Notes under the pieces: model-generated
The model's input: only the letters and a program-made list of their open reading frames with translations
Databases searched by the model: none
What the model was told of the DNA's origin: nothing
Part shown: positions 10,700-20,214 of the stretch, in pieces
Layout: every line of letters starts with the position of its first letter
Numbering within the stretch: position 1 is the stretch's first letter
NCBI RefSeq assembly: GCF_900113485.1
Contig: NZ_FOPM01000010.1
Span: 1 to 64,000, forward strand
Reading direction: 5' to 3'
DNA length: 64,000 nucleotides
Origin: Methylobacterium gossipiicola
GTDB lineage: Bacteria > Pseudomonadota > Alphaproteobacteria > Rhizobiales > Beijerinckiaceae
Program-made: the position numbers and the translations under genes

Positions 10700-10873
10700 T
10701 CAGACCGTGAGACCGTGGGGCGGATTCGCGGCGACGAGGGATGCGAGAAGAGCGAGATCGGCCTCGTAACGTTCGGCCTGTGGGCGGGTGAGGCCGCTCA
10801 CCAGCACTTCGGTGCCACGATAGACAGTATAGGTGCCGTCGTGAGTCGGCTTGACGCGAATGGTCTGGGACAT
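10700..10873 (-). CDS. small conserved-looking hypothetical protein
   Basis: A 57-residue protein starting MSQTIRVKPTHDGTYTVYRGTEVLVSGLTRPQAE. I do not recognise a named family. The content reads like a short soluble domain (TYTVYRG...GLTRPQAERYEADL). Codon use is high GC3 like its neighbours. The ATG at 10873 has AAGG about ten bases upstream. The open frame extends a further 68 codons upstream, but that part has low-GC, non-coding-like composition, so the short form is preferred. Confidence 0.55.
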   Translation of the reverse strand: MSQTIRVKPTHDGTYTVYRGTEVLVSGLTRPQAERYEADLALLASLVAANPPHGLTV

Positions 10874-11173
10874 AGCGAACACCTTGCCTCGAGTGACAGC
10901 CATCGAATGCGGTGACAAATCCGATGGTAACTCAATCTTAACGCGGAGCAAGGGCAGGTGCGGCGCCCGCAGGGGACTTTCGATGCGGCACCGCAAAAGA
11001 GCCGACTCAATAAAAATGAATAAAACCTGGATTCCTGCATAAGCGCCCAAGACTTGGATCGCCTCGCGACGCATCAACGACGATCGCGATAGGCCACCCC
11101 AAGATCAACGGGCAATAAACTGGAAGCTCGACATTTCACATCGCATACGAATGAAAAATGGAGCATGGTGGAT
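10874..11173. other. 300-bp intergenic region, comparatively AT-rich
   Basis: This stretch separates the small hypothetical gene from tRNA-Glu and contains runs such as AATAAAAATGAATAAAA around 11010. It must carry the minus-strand promoter for the small gene. I see no convincing ORF or structured RNA in it. Confidence 0.5.
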
Positions 11174-11248
11174 TGGCGCGCCCACGGGGAATCGAACCCC
11201 GGTCTGATCCGTGAGAGGGACCTGTCCTAACCGCTAGACGATGGGCGC
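11174..11248 (-). tRNA. tRNA-Glu (anticodon CTC)
   Basis: On the minus strand the 75-base cloverleaf starts GCGCCCATCG and ends TGGGCGC-G-CCA with encoded CCA. The D arm is TAGCGGTTAGGACA. The anticodon stem-loop GGTCC-CTCTCAC-GGATC gives anticodon CTC, which reads GAG. The T arm is CCGGG-GTTCGAT-TCCCCG. The acceptor arm pairs 7 of 7. Confidence 0.95.
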
Positions 11249-11395
11249 GGTCTTCAATCCAACGCCGCCTCCTTCCGGAGACCGACGCCGCTTCCCGAGA
11301 GTTCCGATCCCGTCGGGACCGTCCGGCGGGAGGAAGCTTCCCGGCGGCGTGGGGTTCGTATAGCGACGGTCCGGCGGGGGAGCAAGTGCCTTCCC

Positions 11396-12451
11396 GTGAG
11401 TTTTTGCAGACGGGTTTTGCGTCGCCCCGGGGGTGACGTGTTCGAGGCGGAGGGACGTTCGTTGCAGCAACCAGAGGACCGTCGGACGACCTTGCCCGAC
11501 GATGCGATTCCGGAACGCCTGGACCGGGCCCTGGCGCGGGCTTTCCCCGACGTCTCGCGGGCGCGGCTGCAGGATCTCATCCGGAGCGGCCAGGTGCGGC
11601 GCGACGGCGCCGTGGTCCTCGACCTTTCGGTGAAGGTCGGTCCGGGCGCCGATCTCAGCGTCACCATTCCGGAGGCGGCGCCGCCCACCCCGAAGGCCGA
11701 AACCCTGGACCTCGTCGTGGTCTACGAGGACGGCGACCTCATCGTCATCGACAAGCCGGCGGGCCTCGTGGTGCATCCGGCGCCGGGCCACGAATCCGGC
11801 ACCCTGGTCAACGGACTCATCGCCCATTGCGGCGACAGCCTGTCGGGGATCGGCGGCGTGCGGCGGCCCGGCATCGTCCACCGCCTCGACAAGGATACGA
11901 GCGGCCTTCTCGTCGTCGCCAAGAACGACCGCGCCCACAAGGGCCTGACGGAGCAGTTCGCCGATCACGGTCGCACCGGCCCCCTGGAGCGGGTCTATCG
12001 CGCCCTGGTCTGGGGCGTGCCGGAGCCGCGCGTCGGCACCATCGAGGCCGCCCTGGCCCGCAGCCAGCGCAACCGCGAGAAGATCGCCGTGGTGCGGGAC
12101 GAATCCGGGCGCGAGGCCATCACCCATTACCATGTCGAGGAGGTGCTCGATCCGGCGGGGCTCGTCGCCCTGGTCCGTTGCGAACTCGAAACGGGGCGCA
12201 CGCACCAGATCCGCGTGCACATGAGCCATCGCGGCCATCCGCTGCTGGGCGACGCCGTCTATGGCAGCGCCTTCAAGACGAAGGCGAGCCGCCTGGACGA
12301 GGAGGCGCGCGCGGCCCTTCAGGCCCTCGGGCGTCAGGCCCTCCACGCCTGTGTGCTTGGCTTCGCCCATCCGCGCACAGGGGAGGAGCTGTATTTCGAA
12401 AGCCCGCTGCCGCCCGAGATGACGGCCCTGATGGACAGCCTGCGCCGTTGA
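11396..12451 (+). CDS. rluD: RluD-family 23S rRNA pseudouridine synthase
   Basis: A 351-residue enzyme that isomerises uridines in 23S rRNA. An S4-like RNA-binding domain (residues ~38-90, ERLDRALARAFPDVSRARLQDLIRSGQVRRDG) is followed by the catalytic domain. That domain contains GIVHRLDKDTSGLLVVAKN, with the catalytic Asp near 165, and later GRTHQIRVHMSHRGHPLLGDAVYG. This is the RluA/RluC/RluD architecture; assignment to RluD rather than RluC is by overall resemblance. The start is GTG 11396 with GGGGGAG 13 bases upstream. An alternative GTG at 11438, next to GGGGGTGA, is equally plausible. Confidence 0.9.
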   Translation: MSFCRRVLRRPGGDVFEAEGRSLQQPEDRRTTLPDDAIPERLDRALARAFPDVSRARLQDLIRSGQVRRDGAVVLDLSVKVGPGADLSVTIPEAAPPTPKAETLDLVVVYEDGDLIVIDKPAGLVVHPAPGHESGTLVNGLIAHCGDSLSGIGGVRRPGIVHRLDKDTSGLLVVAKNDRAHKGLTEQFADHGRTGPLERVYRALVWGVPEPRVGTIEAALARSQRNREKIAVVRDESGREAITHYHVEEVLDPAGLVALVRCELETGRTHQIRVHMSHRGHPLLGDAVYGSAFKTKASRLDEEARAALQALGRQALHACVLGFAHPRTGEELYFESPLPPEMTALMDSLRR

Positions 12452-12718
12452 GGCAAGCCGCCCCGTTCGGCGGCCGATCCGCCACGGTCAAGCCCCGATG
12501 GGGCGGACGAGGGTGCGGAACGGCACCGCCGCACGCGGCGTTTCGTGTCACCCATGAGCCAACGACGACATCGCGCGTTGACCGCGATGTTCGCTCGACC
12601 GAACCGCCTTCCGGGGCTCCGCGTTTCCCGGTAGATATGGAGACGCGAACCATCGGCTCAAGGGAGCGGCGGTTCGGATCGGGTCCGCCCCCTGGGGGAC
12701 CATGGAAGGAGATGACAC

Positions 12719-13609
12719 ATGGCCGGCGCATTGCCCGTGCTCGCCACCGAGGGTGGCCTGTCGCGCTACCTCGATGAGATTCGCAAGTTCCCGATGCTGG
12801 AACCGAACGAGGAATTCACCCTCGCGAAGGACTGGCGTGAGAAGGGGGACCGCAACGCGGCCCACCGCCTCGTCACCTCGCACCTTCGCCTCGTCGCCAA
12901 GATCGCCATGGGTTATCGCGGCTACGGCCTGCCCATCGGCGAGGTCGTCTCCGAAGGCAATGTCGGCCTGATGCAGGCGGTCAAGCGCTTCGAGCCCGAC
13001 AAAGGCTTTCGCCTCGCCACCTACGCCATGTGGTGGATCAAGGCCGCGATCCAGGAATACATCCTGCGTTCGTGGTCGCTGGTGAAGATGGGCACCACGG
13101 CCAATCAGAAGAAGCTGTTCTTCAACCTGCGCAAGGCCAAGGGCCGCATTTCGGCCCTCGAGGACGGTGACCTCAAGCCGGATCAGGTGGCGCAGATCGC
13201 CGTCAAGCTCGGCGTGCCCGAGCAGGAGGTGATCGACATGAACCGTCGCCTCTCGGGCGACACCTCCCTCAACGCCCCCTTGCGCGAGGAAGGCGAGGGC
13301 GAGTGGCAGGATTGGCTCGTCGACAACAGCCCGAGCCAGGAGACGGTGCTCGCCCGCGAGGAAGAGGGCAACAACCGGCTCTCGGCCCTGCGCGACGCCC
13401 TGTCGGTGCTCAATGCCCGCGAGCGCCGCATCTTCGAGGCCCGCCGCCTCGCCGACGATCCCATCACCCTGGAGGATCTCTCGGGCGAGTTCGGCGTCTC
13501 CCGCGAGCGCGTACGCCAGATCGAGGTTCGGGCCTTCGAGAAGATCCAGGAGGCGGTGAAGCGCAACCTCGCCTCCCGCGAGGCGCCCCGCACCGCCGCC
13601 CACGCCTAA
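12719..13609 (+). CDS. rpoH: RNA polymerase heat-shock sigma factor RpoH (sigma-32)
   Basis: A 296-residue group 3-like sigma-70 family factor directing heat-shock transcription. It opens with the region 1.2/2 sequence LSRYLDEIRKFPMLEPNEE. Region 2.3-2.4 is GFRLATYAMWWIKAAIQEYILRSWSLVKMGTT. The RpoH box QKKLFFNLR lies at residues 130-138 and distinguishes sigma-32 from RpoD. Region 4 ends with the helix-turn-helix EFGVSRERVRQIEVRAFEKIQEAV. The ribosome site AAGGAG (12706-12711) is seven bases before ATG. Alphaproteobacteria often have two rpoH paralogs; which one this is cannot be told here. Confidence 0.96.
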   Translation: MAGALPVLATEGGLSRYLDEIRKFPMLEPNEEFTLAKDWREKGDRNAAHRLVTSHLRLVAKIAMGYRGYGLPIGEVVSEGNVGLMQAVKRFEPDKGFRLATYAMWWIKAAIQEYILRSWSLVKMGTTANQKKLFFNLRKAKGRISALEDGDLKPDQVAQIAVKLGVPEQEVIDMNRRLSGDTSLNAPLREEGEGEWQDWLVDNSPSQETVLAREEEGNNRLSALRDALSVLNARERRIFEARRLADDPITLEDLSGEFGVSRERVRQIEVRAFEKIQEAVKRNLASREAPRTAAHA

Positions 13610-13733
13610 TCCGGACGCCGCTTGAGGCCCTCGGGATAGCGCCGCGCCGGCTTCCTCCGTCAGGCGACCGCTTTCATCGAGCGGGCGCCTTATGCGCCGC
13701 CACCGGCAGCCCCCGCGGGGGCCGCCGAGGCCG

Positions 13734-15143
13734 TCACTGCCACTGGGCGAAAGCCTTCTCCATCACCTGCGCGCCGGCGGTCCCTTTCTCGAGGTTGATG
13801 ATCGCGCGCGAACCGGTGTTGAACTTGATCGCCAGTTCGAGCCAATTCCGGTGCAGCAGCAGGTCGGTGTTCCGCTCGATGTCGTTGCGCAGCGACGACA
13901 GACCGATGAGGAACAGGTTCTCGCGCACCCGTACGGGCAGGCCGGAGACCGGCGAGCCCCGGGCGTTCTCCTCCTCCTTGGCCTGAAGCAGGCCGATATC
14001 CTGCACCGCCCGCTTCGGGCCGCCGGCGAGGCCGTCCGTGGTGAAGGCGAGCTCGATGGTGTGCGACGCCGGCAGCGTCGTGTCGCGGTTGCGGTTGATC
14101 GTCATCGTCAGGGTGATCCCGGCGTCCGGGAAATCCGCGTTCGCCCGCACGACGGTTTCGAGGGGCTGGCCGCGCTCGCCGTTCACGGTCTCCAGGCGCC
14201 ATTGGACGCGCCCCTGCACCACCGTCGGCGGGGCGTTGGCGGCGGAGGTGTTCTCCTCGTAGAACACCGCCCGCTGCGCCACGGTGAGATCGGCCGGCGC
14301 GGCACTCGGAGTTGCCGTGCTCGGCTGGGCGGAACTCGGCGTTGAGACGTTCGGCTGAGGCGCCCGGGGCAGCGGGGCGGCGGGGTCGCCGCCGATCCGG
14401 TCGGCGTACTTGCTTTCGGCCCCGGACGGCGCCGTCTCCGGCTGTTCGGCCGCGATGGGATGCAGGTCCGCCGGCTTGTCGCGCAGCAGGAAGGCCGCGA
14501 CGGCGATGAGGCCGATCACGGTGAAGAGCACCGCCCCCACGACGATGTTGCGCACGAGGCGGGAGCGGCCGGCCGGTGGGGCCACCACGTCGATGCGCGG
14601 CCGTTGACGTCCACCGCCGGCCTCGGACGTGGTCTCGTCCGCGCCCGGCTCCGAGGGCGCCGGCTCGGGCGGCATCAGCAACGCATCGGCCGGATCGACG
14701 AACGGCGTCTCCTCGCGGCCCTTGCGCGCCTGGATCGGAATGAGCGGCGCGGCCACCGGAGCCTCCGGCGGCAGGAGGGGCGTCGGCCCGAGATCGGGCG
14801 GCGGCGCCGGCGGCAGGAAGGGCTCCGGCGCGCGGGGCGGAATGCGCAGGGGCTCCGGCTCGGGGGCGCCCGGAACCGATTCCGGCAGGTCCTGCCAGGA
14901 ATCCACGGGCGCTGGCTCGGGGATCGGCTCCGGAGGGGCACGCTCGGCCTCCAGGCGGACGATGGCGGCCTCGAGGGCGCGGGCCTCCAGATCGATGTCT
15001 GCGTCCGAGAGGGGCGGATCGAGGGAGCGCAGCTGGCTGATCAGGGCGCTGCGCGCACGCTCGTAGACGGCCTTGCGCAGGGCCGGTGAGCGGTCCGGCA
15101 TCGCCTCGAGGGCGCGCGCCAGCAGGGGGTAGTAGTCGGCCAT
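13734..15143 (-). CDS. proline-rich single-pass membrane protein of unknown function
   Basis: A 469-residue protein. The N-terminal ~70 residues (MADYYPLLARALEAMPDRSPALRKAVYERARSAL) form a helical cytosolic domain. A Pro/Glu/Ala-rich linker runs to about residue 195. One membrane segment follows (LVRNIVVGAVLFTVIGLIAVAAFLL, ~198-222), then another Pro/Ser/Ala linker, and a C-terminal domain (~285-469) predicted to lie in the periplasm. Similar proteins accompany purA and rpoH in Hyphomicrobiales, but no function is known to me. The start at 15143 gives the conserved MADYYPLLARALE N-terminus. It converges on rpoH and lies downstream of purA on the same strand. Confidence 0.8.
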   Translation of the reverse strand: MADYYPLLARALEAMPDRSPALRKAVYERARSALISQLRSLDPPLSDADIDLEARALEAAIVRLEAERAPPEPIPEPAPVDSWQDLPESVPGAPEPEPLRIPPRAPEPFLPPAPPPDLGPTPLLPPEAPVAAPLIPIQARKGREETPFVDPADALLMPPEPAPSEPGADETTSEAGGGRQRPRIDVVAPPAGRSRLVRNIVVGAVLFTVIGLIAVAAFLLRDKPADLHPIAAEQPETAPSGAESKYADRIGGDPAAPLPRAPQPNVSTPSSAQPSTATPSAAPADLTVAQRAVFYEENTSAANAPPTVVQGRVQWRLETVNGERGQPLETVVRANADFPDAGITLTMTINRNRDTTLPASHTIELAFTTDGLAGGPKRAVQDIGLLQAKEEENARGSPVSGLPVRVRENLFLIGLSSLRNDIERNTDLLLHRNWLELAIKFNTGSRAIINLEKGTAGAQVMEKAFAQWQ

Positions 15144-15242
15144 CGTGCCTCGGGTCCGCTCAACTCAAGGAGCGGGGCGTCGCCCCGCCCGGAAGCGGCG
15201 CCCCGCCCGGGAGCGAACGCGCCGCCCGTCCCCTCGCGAGGC

Positions 15243-16535
15243 TCAATCCTCGAAGGGGCTGTGCATCAGGATCGTGTCGTCGCGCTCCGGCGAGGTCGAG
15301 AGCAGCGCCACCGGGGCACCGATGAGTTCCTCGATGCGGCGCACGTATTTGATCGCCTGGGCCGGCAGGTCGGCCCAGGAGCGGGCGCCGGCCGTGGTGC
15401 CCGACCAGCCCTCGATGGTCTCGTAGATCGGCTCGACCTTGGCCTGGGCCGCCTGATTGGCCGGCAGGTGGTCGATCACCTGTCCGTCGAGGCGGTAGCC
15501 GGTGCAGACCTTGATGGTCTCGAACCCGTCGAGGATGTCGAGCTTGGTGAGCGCGATGCCGTCGATGCCGGAGGTCCGCACGGTCTGGCGCACCAGCACG
15601 GCATCGAACCAGCCGCAGCGGCGCTTGCGCCCGGTGTTGACGCCGAACTCGCGGCCCTTGGCGCCGATGGTCTCGCCGATCTCGTCGAACAGCTCCGTGG
15701 GGAACGGACCCTCACCGACACGAGTGGTGTAGGCCTTGGCGATGCCGAGCACGTAGCCGATGGCCGACGGGCCCATGCCAGACCCCGTAGCCGCCTGAGC
15801 CGCCACGATGTTGGACGAGGTCACGAACGGATAGGTACCGTGATCGACGTCGAGGAGCGCGCCTTGCGCGCCCTCGAACAGGATGCGCTTGCCGGCCCGG
15901 CGCTCCTCGTCGAGGAGTTTCCACACGGTGTCGGCATAGGGCAGGATGGTGGGCGCGATGGCCTTGAGTTCGGCCAGAAGCGCACCGGCATCGACCTCGG
16001 CGATCCCGAGCCCGCGCCGCAGGGCGTTGTGGTGGGTGAGCACCCGCTCGATCTTGGCGGCCAGCGTGCTCTCGTCGGCGAGATCGACGACCCGGATGGC
16101 GCGGCGGCCGACCTTGTCCTCGTAGGCCGGGCCGATGCCGCGCTTCGTCGTGCCGATCTTGAGACCGGCATTGGAGGTCTCGCGAAAATGATCGAGTTCG
16201 CGGTGAAGCGGCAGGATCAGCGTCGCGTTGTCGGCGATCCGCAGGGTTTTCGGCGAAATCTCGACGCCCTGGGCCTGGAGGCGGGCGATCTCGTCGACGA
16301 GGTGCCAGGGATCGACCACGACGCCGTTGCCGATCACCGAGAGCTTGCCGCCCCGCACCACGCCCGAGGGCAAAAGGGCGAGCTTGTAGGTCACGCCGTT
16401 GACGACCAGGGTGTGGCCGGCATTGTGCCCGCCCTGGAAGCGGACCACCACGTCGGCCTGCTCGGAGAGCCAATCGACGATCTTGCCCTTGCCTTCGTCA
16501 CCCCACTGGGCGCCCACGACGACGACGTTTGTCAT
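15243..16535 (-). CDS. purA: adenylosuccinate synthetase
   Basis: A 430-residue enzyme that joins IMP and aspartate using GTP, the first committed step to AMP. It opens [22 protein letters not shown], with the catalytic Asp13 and the P-loop. GGHNAGHT (the His41 region) follows, then [45 protein letters not shown] and [17 protein letters not shown]. Full length for the family. purB lies about 1.5 kb away on the same strand, separated by a small secreted protein gene and a PLP aminotransferase gene. Confidence 0.97.
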   Translation of the reverse strand: MTNVVVVGAQWGDEGKGKIVDWLSEQADVVVRFQGGHNAGHTLVVNGVTYKLALLPSGVVRGGKLSVIGNGVVVDPWHLVDEIARLQAQGVEISPKTLRIADNATLILPLHRELDHFRETSNAGLKIGTTKRGIGPAYEDKVGRRAIRVVDLADESTLAAKIERVLTHHNALRRGLGIAEVDAGALLAELKAIAPTILPYADTVWKLLDEERRAGKRILFEGAQGALLDVDHGTYPFVTSSNIVAAQAATGSGMGPSAIGYVLGIAKAYTTRVGEGPFPTELFDEIGETIGAKGREFGVNTGRKRRCGWFDAVLVRQTVRTSGIDGIALTKLDILDGFETIKVCTGYRLDGQVIDHLPANQAAQAKVEPIYETIEGWSGTTAGARSWADLPAQAIKYVRRIEELIGAPVALLSTSPERDDTILMHSPFED

Positions 16536-16679
16536 TCACAAAAGACCTGTCCGGAGGACCCGCGCGCCAGCGACCCGGCCCAAGGGCCGAGCCTACGCAT
16601 TCTCCGGGTCTTTCCGCGATCCGTCGCCGGAAATCAAGCAAGGGGTGCGTTCGGCCCCGAATCACCGGGGGACGAGGAT

Positions 16680-16973
16680 CTACTTCGCCTCCGTGCCGGG
16701 CTGGCGGCCGGGGAGGTCGCCGGGCTTGATCACCGGCATGGAGCCGGGGTTCGGATCGGGCGGGCGTACCACGAGGCCGGGCGCGGTGTTGGCCGGGGGC
16801 TTGATGACGCCGTCGTTCTTTTCCAGCCTGTCGCTGAGGGTGCCGCCCGTGCCCGGCGGCCCGGCATCGGGCTGAATCTTGTCGGGCACGGTGCTGTTCG
16901 GCGCGGGCGCCTGGGCGAAGGCGGCGGTCGCCAGCAGGCTCAAACCCGCGGCGAGGGGCCAAATCGGACGCAT
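16680..16973 (-). CDS. small secreted proline-rich protein
   Basis: A 97-residue protein with a clear Sec signal peptide (MRPIWPLAAGLSLLATAAFA, cleavage likely after AFAQA). The short, hydrophilic, Pro/Gly/Asp-rich tail (TVPDKIQPDAGPPGTGGTLSDRLEKNDGVIKPP) looks intrinsically disordered and ends PGRQPGTEAK. I recognise no domain. The signal peptide and high GC3 support it as a real gene. Probably periplasmic, function unknown. Confidence 0.7.
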   Translation of the reverse strand: MRPIWPLAAGLSLLATAAFAQAPAPNSTVPDKIQPDAGPPGTGGTLSDRLEKNDGVIKPPANTAPGLVVRPPDPNPGSMPVIKPGDLPGRQPGTEAK

Positions 16974-17072
16974 CGTTTCACCTCTTCGGATGCGGGAATT
17001 GTCCCGGACAAACCGATGCGAGGGCGATGCGTTCCTGTTTTCATCCGGGTCTCCCCGTCTCGTGAAGCGCCC

Positions 17073-17933
17073 TCAAGCGCCTGCGCGCGCCATCTCCAGG
17101 TAGAGTTCGCGCAACCGTACCGTGTGCGGGCCGGGCGTACCGGCGCCGATGGGCTTCCCGTCCAGTTCCACCACCGGCATCACGAAGGCCGAGGCGCTGG
17201 TGTAGAATGCTTCCTCAGCCGCATGGGCCTCCGCCACGGAGAACAGGCGCTCCTCGAGGGTGAGGCCGGCCTCGGCGGCGAGACGGAGCACCGCCTGCCG
17301 GGTGATGCCGGGCAAGAGGGCGGTCGAGAGCGGCCGGGTCACGAGGGTGCCGCCCTTCGTCACGATGAAGGCCGTCGAGGAGGAGCCTTCCGTCACGGCG
17401 TCGTCCTCGACCATCCAGGCTTCCGCGACCCCGGCGGCGGCGGCCTGCTGCTTGGCCAGCACCTGGGCGAGCAGGGCGACGGACTTGATGTCCCGGCGCT
17501 TCCAGCGAAGATCCGGCACGGTGATGACACGGGCGCCCTTGGCGGCGAGGGGATTGGCCGCCACGCTTTTCGCCTGCGTGAACATCATCACGGTGGGCGG
17601 GGTGCCGGCCGGCGGATAGGCGAAGTCGCGTTCGTACACGCCGCGCGTCACCTGCATGTAGACGAGCCCCTCCGCGACGCCGTTGCGGGCGACGAGCTCC
17701 GTCTGCAGGGCCACCCACTCGGCCAGGGTGTGCGGGTTGGCGATGTCGATCTCGCCCAGCGACCGGTCGAGGCGGGCGAGATGGGCCTCGTTGTCGACGA
17801 GGCGGCCATCGAGCACCGCCGAGACCTCGTAGATCCCGTCGGCGAACAGGAAGCCGCGGTCCATGATCGGCACCCGCGCCGCGTCGAAGGGCAGGAATTC
17901 GCCGTTGAGGTAGACGATGCGGGGGTTCGACAC
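17073..17933 (-). CDS. dat: D-amino-acid aminotransferase (class IV PLP)
   Basis: A 286-residue fold-type IV aminotransferase that makes D-amino acids, for example D-glutamate or D-alanine from 2-oxo acids. It starts with VYLNGEFLPFDAARVPIMDRGFLFADGIYEV, shares the FADGIYEV motif with DAAT, and has the PLP Lys in WKRRDIKSV (Lys ~150). The EGSSSTAFIV and LPGITRQAVL motifs for phosphate binding are also present. Distinguishing D-Ala aminotransferase from a related class IV enzyme rests on the N-terminal motif and length. The likely role is peptidoglycan precursor supply. Confidence 0.88.
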   Translation of the reverse strand: MSNPRIVYLNGEFLPFDAARVPIMDRGFLFADGIYEVSAVLDGRLVDNEAHLARLDRSLGEIDIANPHTLAEWVALQTELVARNGVAEGLVYMQVTRGVYERDFAYPPAGTPPTVMMFTQAKSVAANPLAAKGARVITVPDLRWKRRDIKSVALLAQVLAKQQAAAAGVAEAWMVEDDAVTEGSSSTAFIVTKGGTLVTRPLSTALLPGITRQAVLRLAAEAGLTLEERLFSVAEAHAAEEAFYTSASAFVMPVVELDGKPIGAGTPGPHTVRLRELYLEMARAGA

Positions 17934-17988
17934 GGCGGGACCTTATCGCTGGAGTGAAACGTGCGACGCAGGACTTATGCGACGGCCT

Positions 17989-19296
17989 TCAGGCCGCCCC
18001 GAAGACGCGCGAGAAAATCGTGTCGACGTGCTTGAAGTGGTAACCGAGGTCGAAGCAATCCTCGATCTCGGCGGGCGTCAACGCGGCGGTGACGTCGGAA
18101 TCGGCTTTCAGCAGGGTGAGGAAGTCGCCCTCGCCGCGCCAAACCGGCATGGCGTTGCGCTGGACCAGGCGGTAGGCGTCCTCGCGGGACACGCCGGCCT
18201 GGGTCAGCGCCAGGAGCACCCGCTGCGAGTGGACGAGGCCGCCGAGCTTGTCGAGGTTGCGCTGCATCTGCTCGGGATAGATCAGCAGCTTGTCGATGAC
18301 ACCGGTGAGGCGGCCGAGCGCGAAGTCGAGGGTCACGGTGGCGTCGGGGCCGATCATCCGCTCCACGGAGGAGTGCGAGATGTCGCGCTCGTGCCAGAGA
18401 GCCACGTTCTCCATGGCGGGCAGGGCGTAGGACCGCACCATGCGGGCGAGGCCCGTGAGGTTCTCGGTGAGCACGGGGTTGCGCTTGTGCGGCATGGCCG
18501 AGGAGCCCTTCTGCCCCTCCGAGAAGAACTCTTCCGCTTCCAGCACTTCCGTGCGCTGGAGGTGACGCACCTCGATGGAGAGGCGTTCCACCGAACTCGC
18601 CACGACGCCCAACGTCGCGAAGAACATGGCGTGGCGGTCGCGCGGAATCACCTGGGTCGAGACCGGCTCAGACGACAGCCCCATGGCCTTGGCGACGTAT
18701 TCTTCCACGCGCGGGTCGATGTTGGCGAAGGTGCCCACCGCCCCCGAGATGGCACAGGTGGCGACCTCCTCGCGGGCCGCCACGAGGCGGGCGCGGTTGC
18801 GCTCGAACTCGGCATAGGCCTGGGCGAGCTTCAGCCCGAAGGTGACGGGCTCGGCATGGATGCCGTGCGAACGGCCGATGGTCGGCGTCATCTTGTGCTC
18901 GAAGGCCCGGCGCTTGAGGGCGGCGAGCAAGGCGTCGACATCCTTGATGAGGAGGTCGGCGGCGCGCACGAGCTGCACGTTGAGGCAGGTGTCCAGCACG
19001 TCCGACGAGGTCATGCCCTGGTGGACGAAGCGGGCCTCGGGGCCGACGATCTCGGCGAGATGCGTGAGGAAGGCGATGACGTCGTGCTTCGTCACGGCCT
19101 CGATGGCGTCGATGCGCGCGACGTCGAACACCGCGTCGCGGCCCTTCTCCCAGATGGTGTCGGCGGCGGCCTTGGGCACGACGCCGAGATCGGCCAACGC
19201 CGTGGTGGCGTGGGCCTCGATCTCGAACCAGATCTTGAACCGGGTCTCGGGCGACCAGATCGCGGTCATCTCGGGGCGGCTGTAACGGGGGATCAT
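17989..19296 (-). CDS. purB: adenylosuccinate lyase
   Basis: A 435-residue fumarase/aspartase-superfamily enzyme cleaving SAICAR and adenylosuccinate in purine synthesis. It opens MIPRYSRPEMTAIWS, has GMTSSDVLDTCLNVQL and the TIGRSHGIHAEPVTFGLKLA substrate loop. The superfamily signature GSSAMPHKRNPVLTENLTG carries the catalytic serine. It is consistent in length with the family. It lies upstream of dat, the small secreted protein gene and purA on the same strand, although spacers of 50-140 bases make a single operon uncertain. Confidence 0.97.
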   Translation of the reverse strand: MIPRYSRPEMTAIWSPETRFKIWFEIEAHATTALADLGVVPKAAADTIWEKGRDAVFDVARIDAIEAVTKHDVIAFLTHLAEIVGPEARFVHQGMTSSDVLDTCLNVQLVRAADLLIKDVDALLAALKRRAFEHKMTPTIGRSHGIHAEPVTFGLKLAQAYAEFERNRARLVAAREEVATCAISGAVGTFANIDPRVEEYVAKAMGLSSEPVSTQVIPRDRHAMFFATLGVVASSVERLSIEVRHLQRTEVLEAEEFFSEGQKGSSAMPHKRNPVLTENLTGLARMVRSYALPAMENVALWHERDISHSSVERMIGPDATVTLDFALGRLTGVIDKLLIYPEQMQRNLDKLGGLVHSQRVLLALTQAGVSREDAYRLVQRNAMPVWRGEGDFLTLLKADSDVTAALTPAEIEDCFDLGYHFKHVDTIFSRVFGAA

Positions 19297-19400
19297 GGGC
19301 GCCTCGGACTCTTTTTGCGATGCGGGCTTCTCTGAGCGGCGCCTAGCATGCGGGAGGGGGCGGCCTCAACCGCGCTCCTCCCGCTTGGCACATGCCCGCT

Positions 19401-20021
19401 TCACGCCGCTGCGAGAGGGCCGAGCCAGGCTTCAACCGCCGTCACGTCGGCCTGGGACAGGCCGTGCCCGGTGGGCAGCACCGTGTGGGTAACGCGGGCG
19501 CCGGCCGCGCGGAACGTCTCGGCCAAGCCACGGGCATTCGCCTCCGGCACGATGGGGTCGAGGGCACCCGACAGCATCAGGACGGGGGTCTCCGTCAGAT
19601 CCGGCCCCGGCGGATCGGCCAGGGGCCGCATCGGGCGCAGGAGCGCGGCGCCGGCCAGGACGCCCGGATGCAGCAGGAGCAGGGCGGCGGCGATGTTGGC
19701 GCCGTTGGAGAAGCCGAGGGCCACGGGGGCGGGGAGTCCGTAGGCCGCCCGCGCGTCGCCCACGAAGCGCGCCAGATCGGCGGCGCGGCGGCGCAGGTCG
19801 TCCTCGTCGAACACGCCCTCGGCGAGGCGACGGAAGAAGCGCGGCATCCCGTTTTCGAGGACGCCGCCGCGCGGCGACAGCAGGGCCGCCCCCGGCGCCA
19901 CGGTGCGGCCGAGGGGCAGGAGATCGGATTCGTCGCCGCCGGTGCCGTGGAGGAGGAGCAGGGGCGGGTGGTTCGAGGCCGTCGCCGGCTCGAGGCGGTG
20001 GACGAAGGCGAGGGCGGTCAT
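19401..20021 (-). CDS. MhqD-like carboxylesterase/phospholipase
   Basis: A 206-residue alpha/beta hydrolase. LLLLHGTGGDESDLLPLG forms the oxyanion region. GFSNGANIA carries the nucleophile Ser. LSGALDPIVP supplies the Asp and PTGHGLSQAD the His. The short size and motifs match the YpfH/MhqD group. It follows, on the same strand, a ring-cleaving dioxygenase of the MhqO type. In Bacillus mhqD and mhqO belong to one quinone-response regulon, so a role in quinone or electrophile detoxification is inferred. The ATG at 20021 begins the conserved fold; the upstream extension is arginine-rich and non-family. Confidence 0.78.
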   Translation of the reverse strand: MTALAFVHRLEPATASNHPPLLLLHGTGGDESDLLPLGRTVAPGAALLSPRGGVLENGMPRFFRRLAEGVFDEDDLRRRAADLARFVGDARAAYGLPAPVALGFSNGANIAAALLLLHPGVLAGAALLRPMRPLADPPGPDLTETPVLMLSGALDPIVPEANARGLAETFRAAGARVTHTVLPTGHGLSQADVTAVEAWLGPLAAA

Positions 20022-20130
20022 GACGCTTCTCCGGGTAACGCGGTCAAGGGCGCCCGGCCGGAAGCCGGCCGAGGCGAAGGAACGGGACAGTTTGGTCGCG
20101 ACGGATCGGAAGGCCGCGACCGTACTCCGA

Positions 20131-20155
20131 CACCTCTCAGGAGAGGGGACCCGCG
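20131..20155. repeat. short GGAGAGGGG-type intergenic palindrome
   Basis: CCTCTC-A-GGAGAGG palindrome (20133-20146) followed by GGACCCGCG. It belongs to the same family as the copies at 30.3, 34.7, 41.2 and 56.0 kb. It lies between the MhqO-like and MhqD-like genes. Confidence 0.5.
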
Positions 20156-20214
20156 ATGTACGTCCCCTGCCGCCAGAGCGACGGACATCGCGACGTGATC
20201 GGACGGCATTCACC

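Noticed and set aside
15261-17957. 898-codon plus-strand ORF across purA and dat
   Set aside because: It is antisense to purA, the small secreted protein and dat, and has no recognisable domain.
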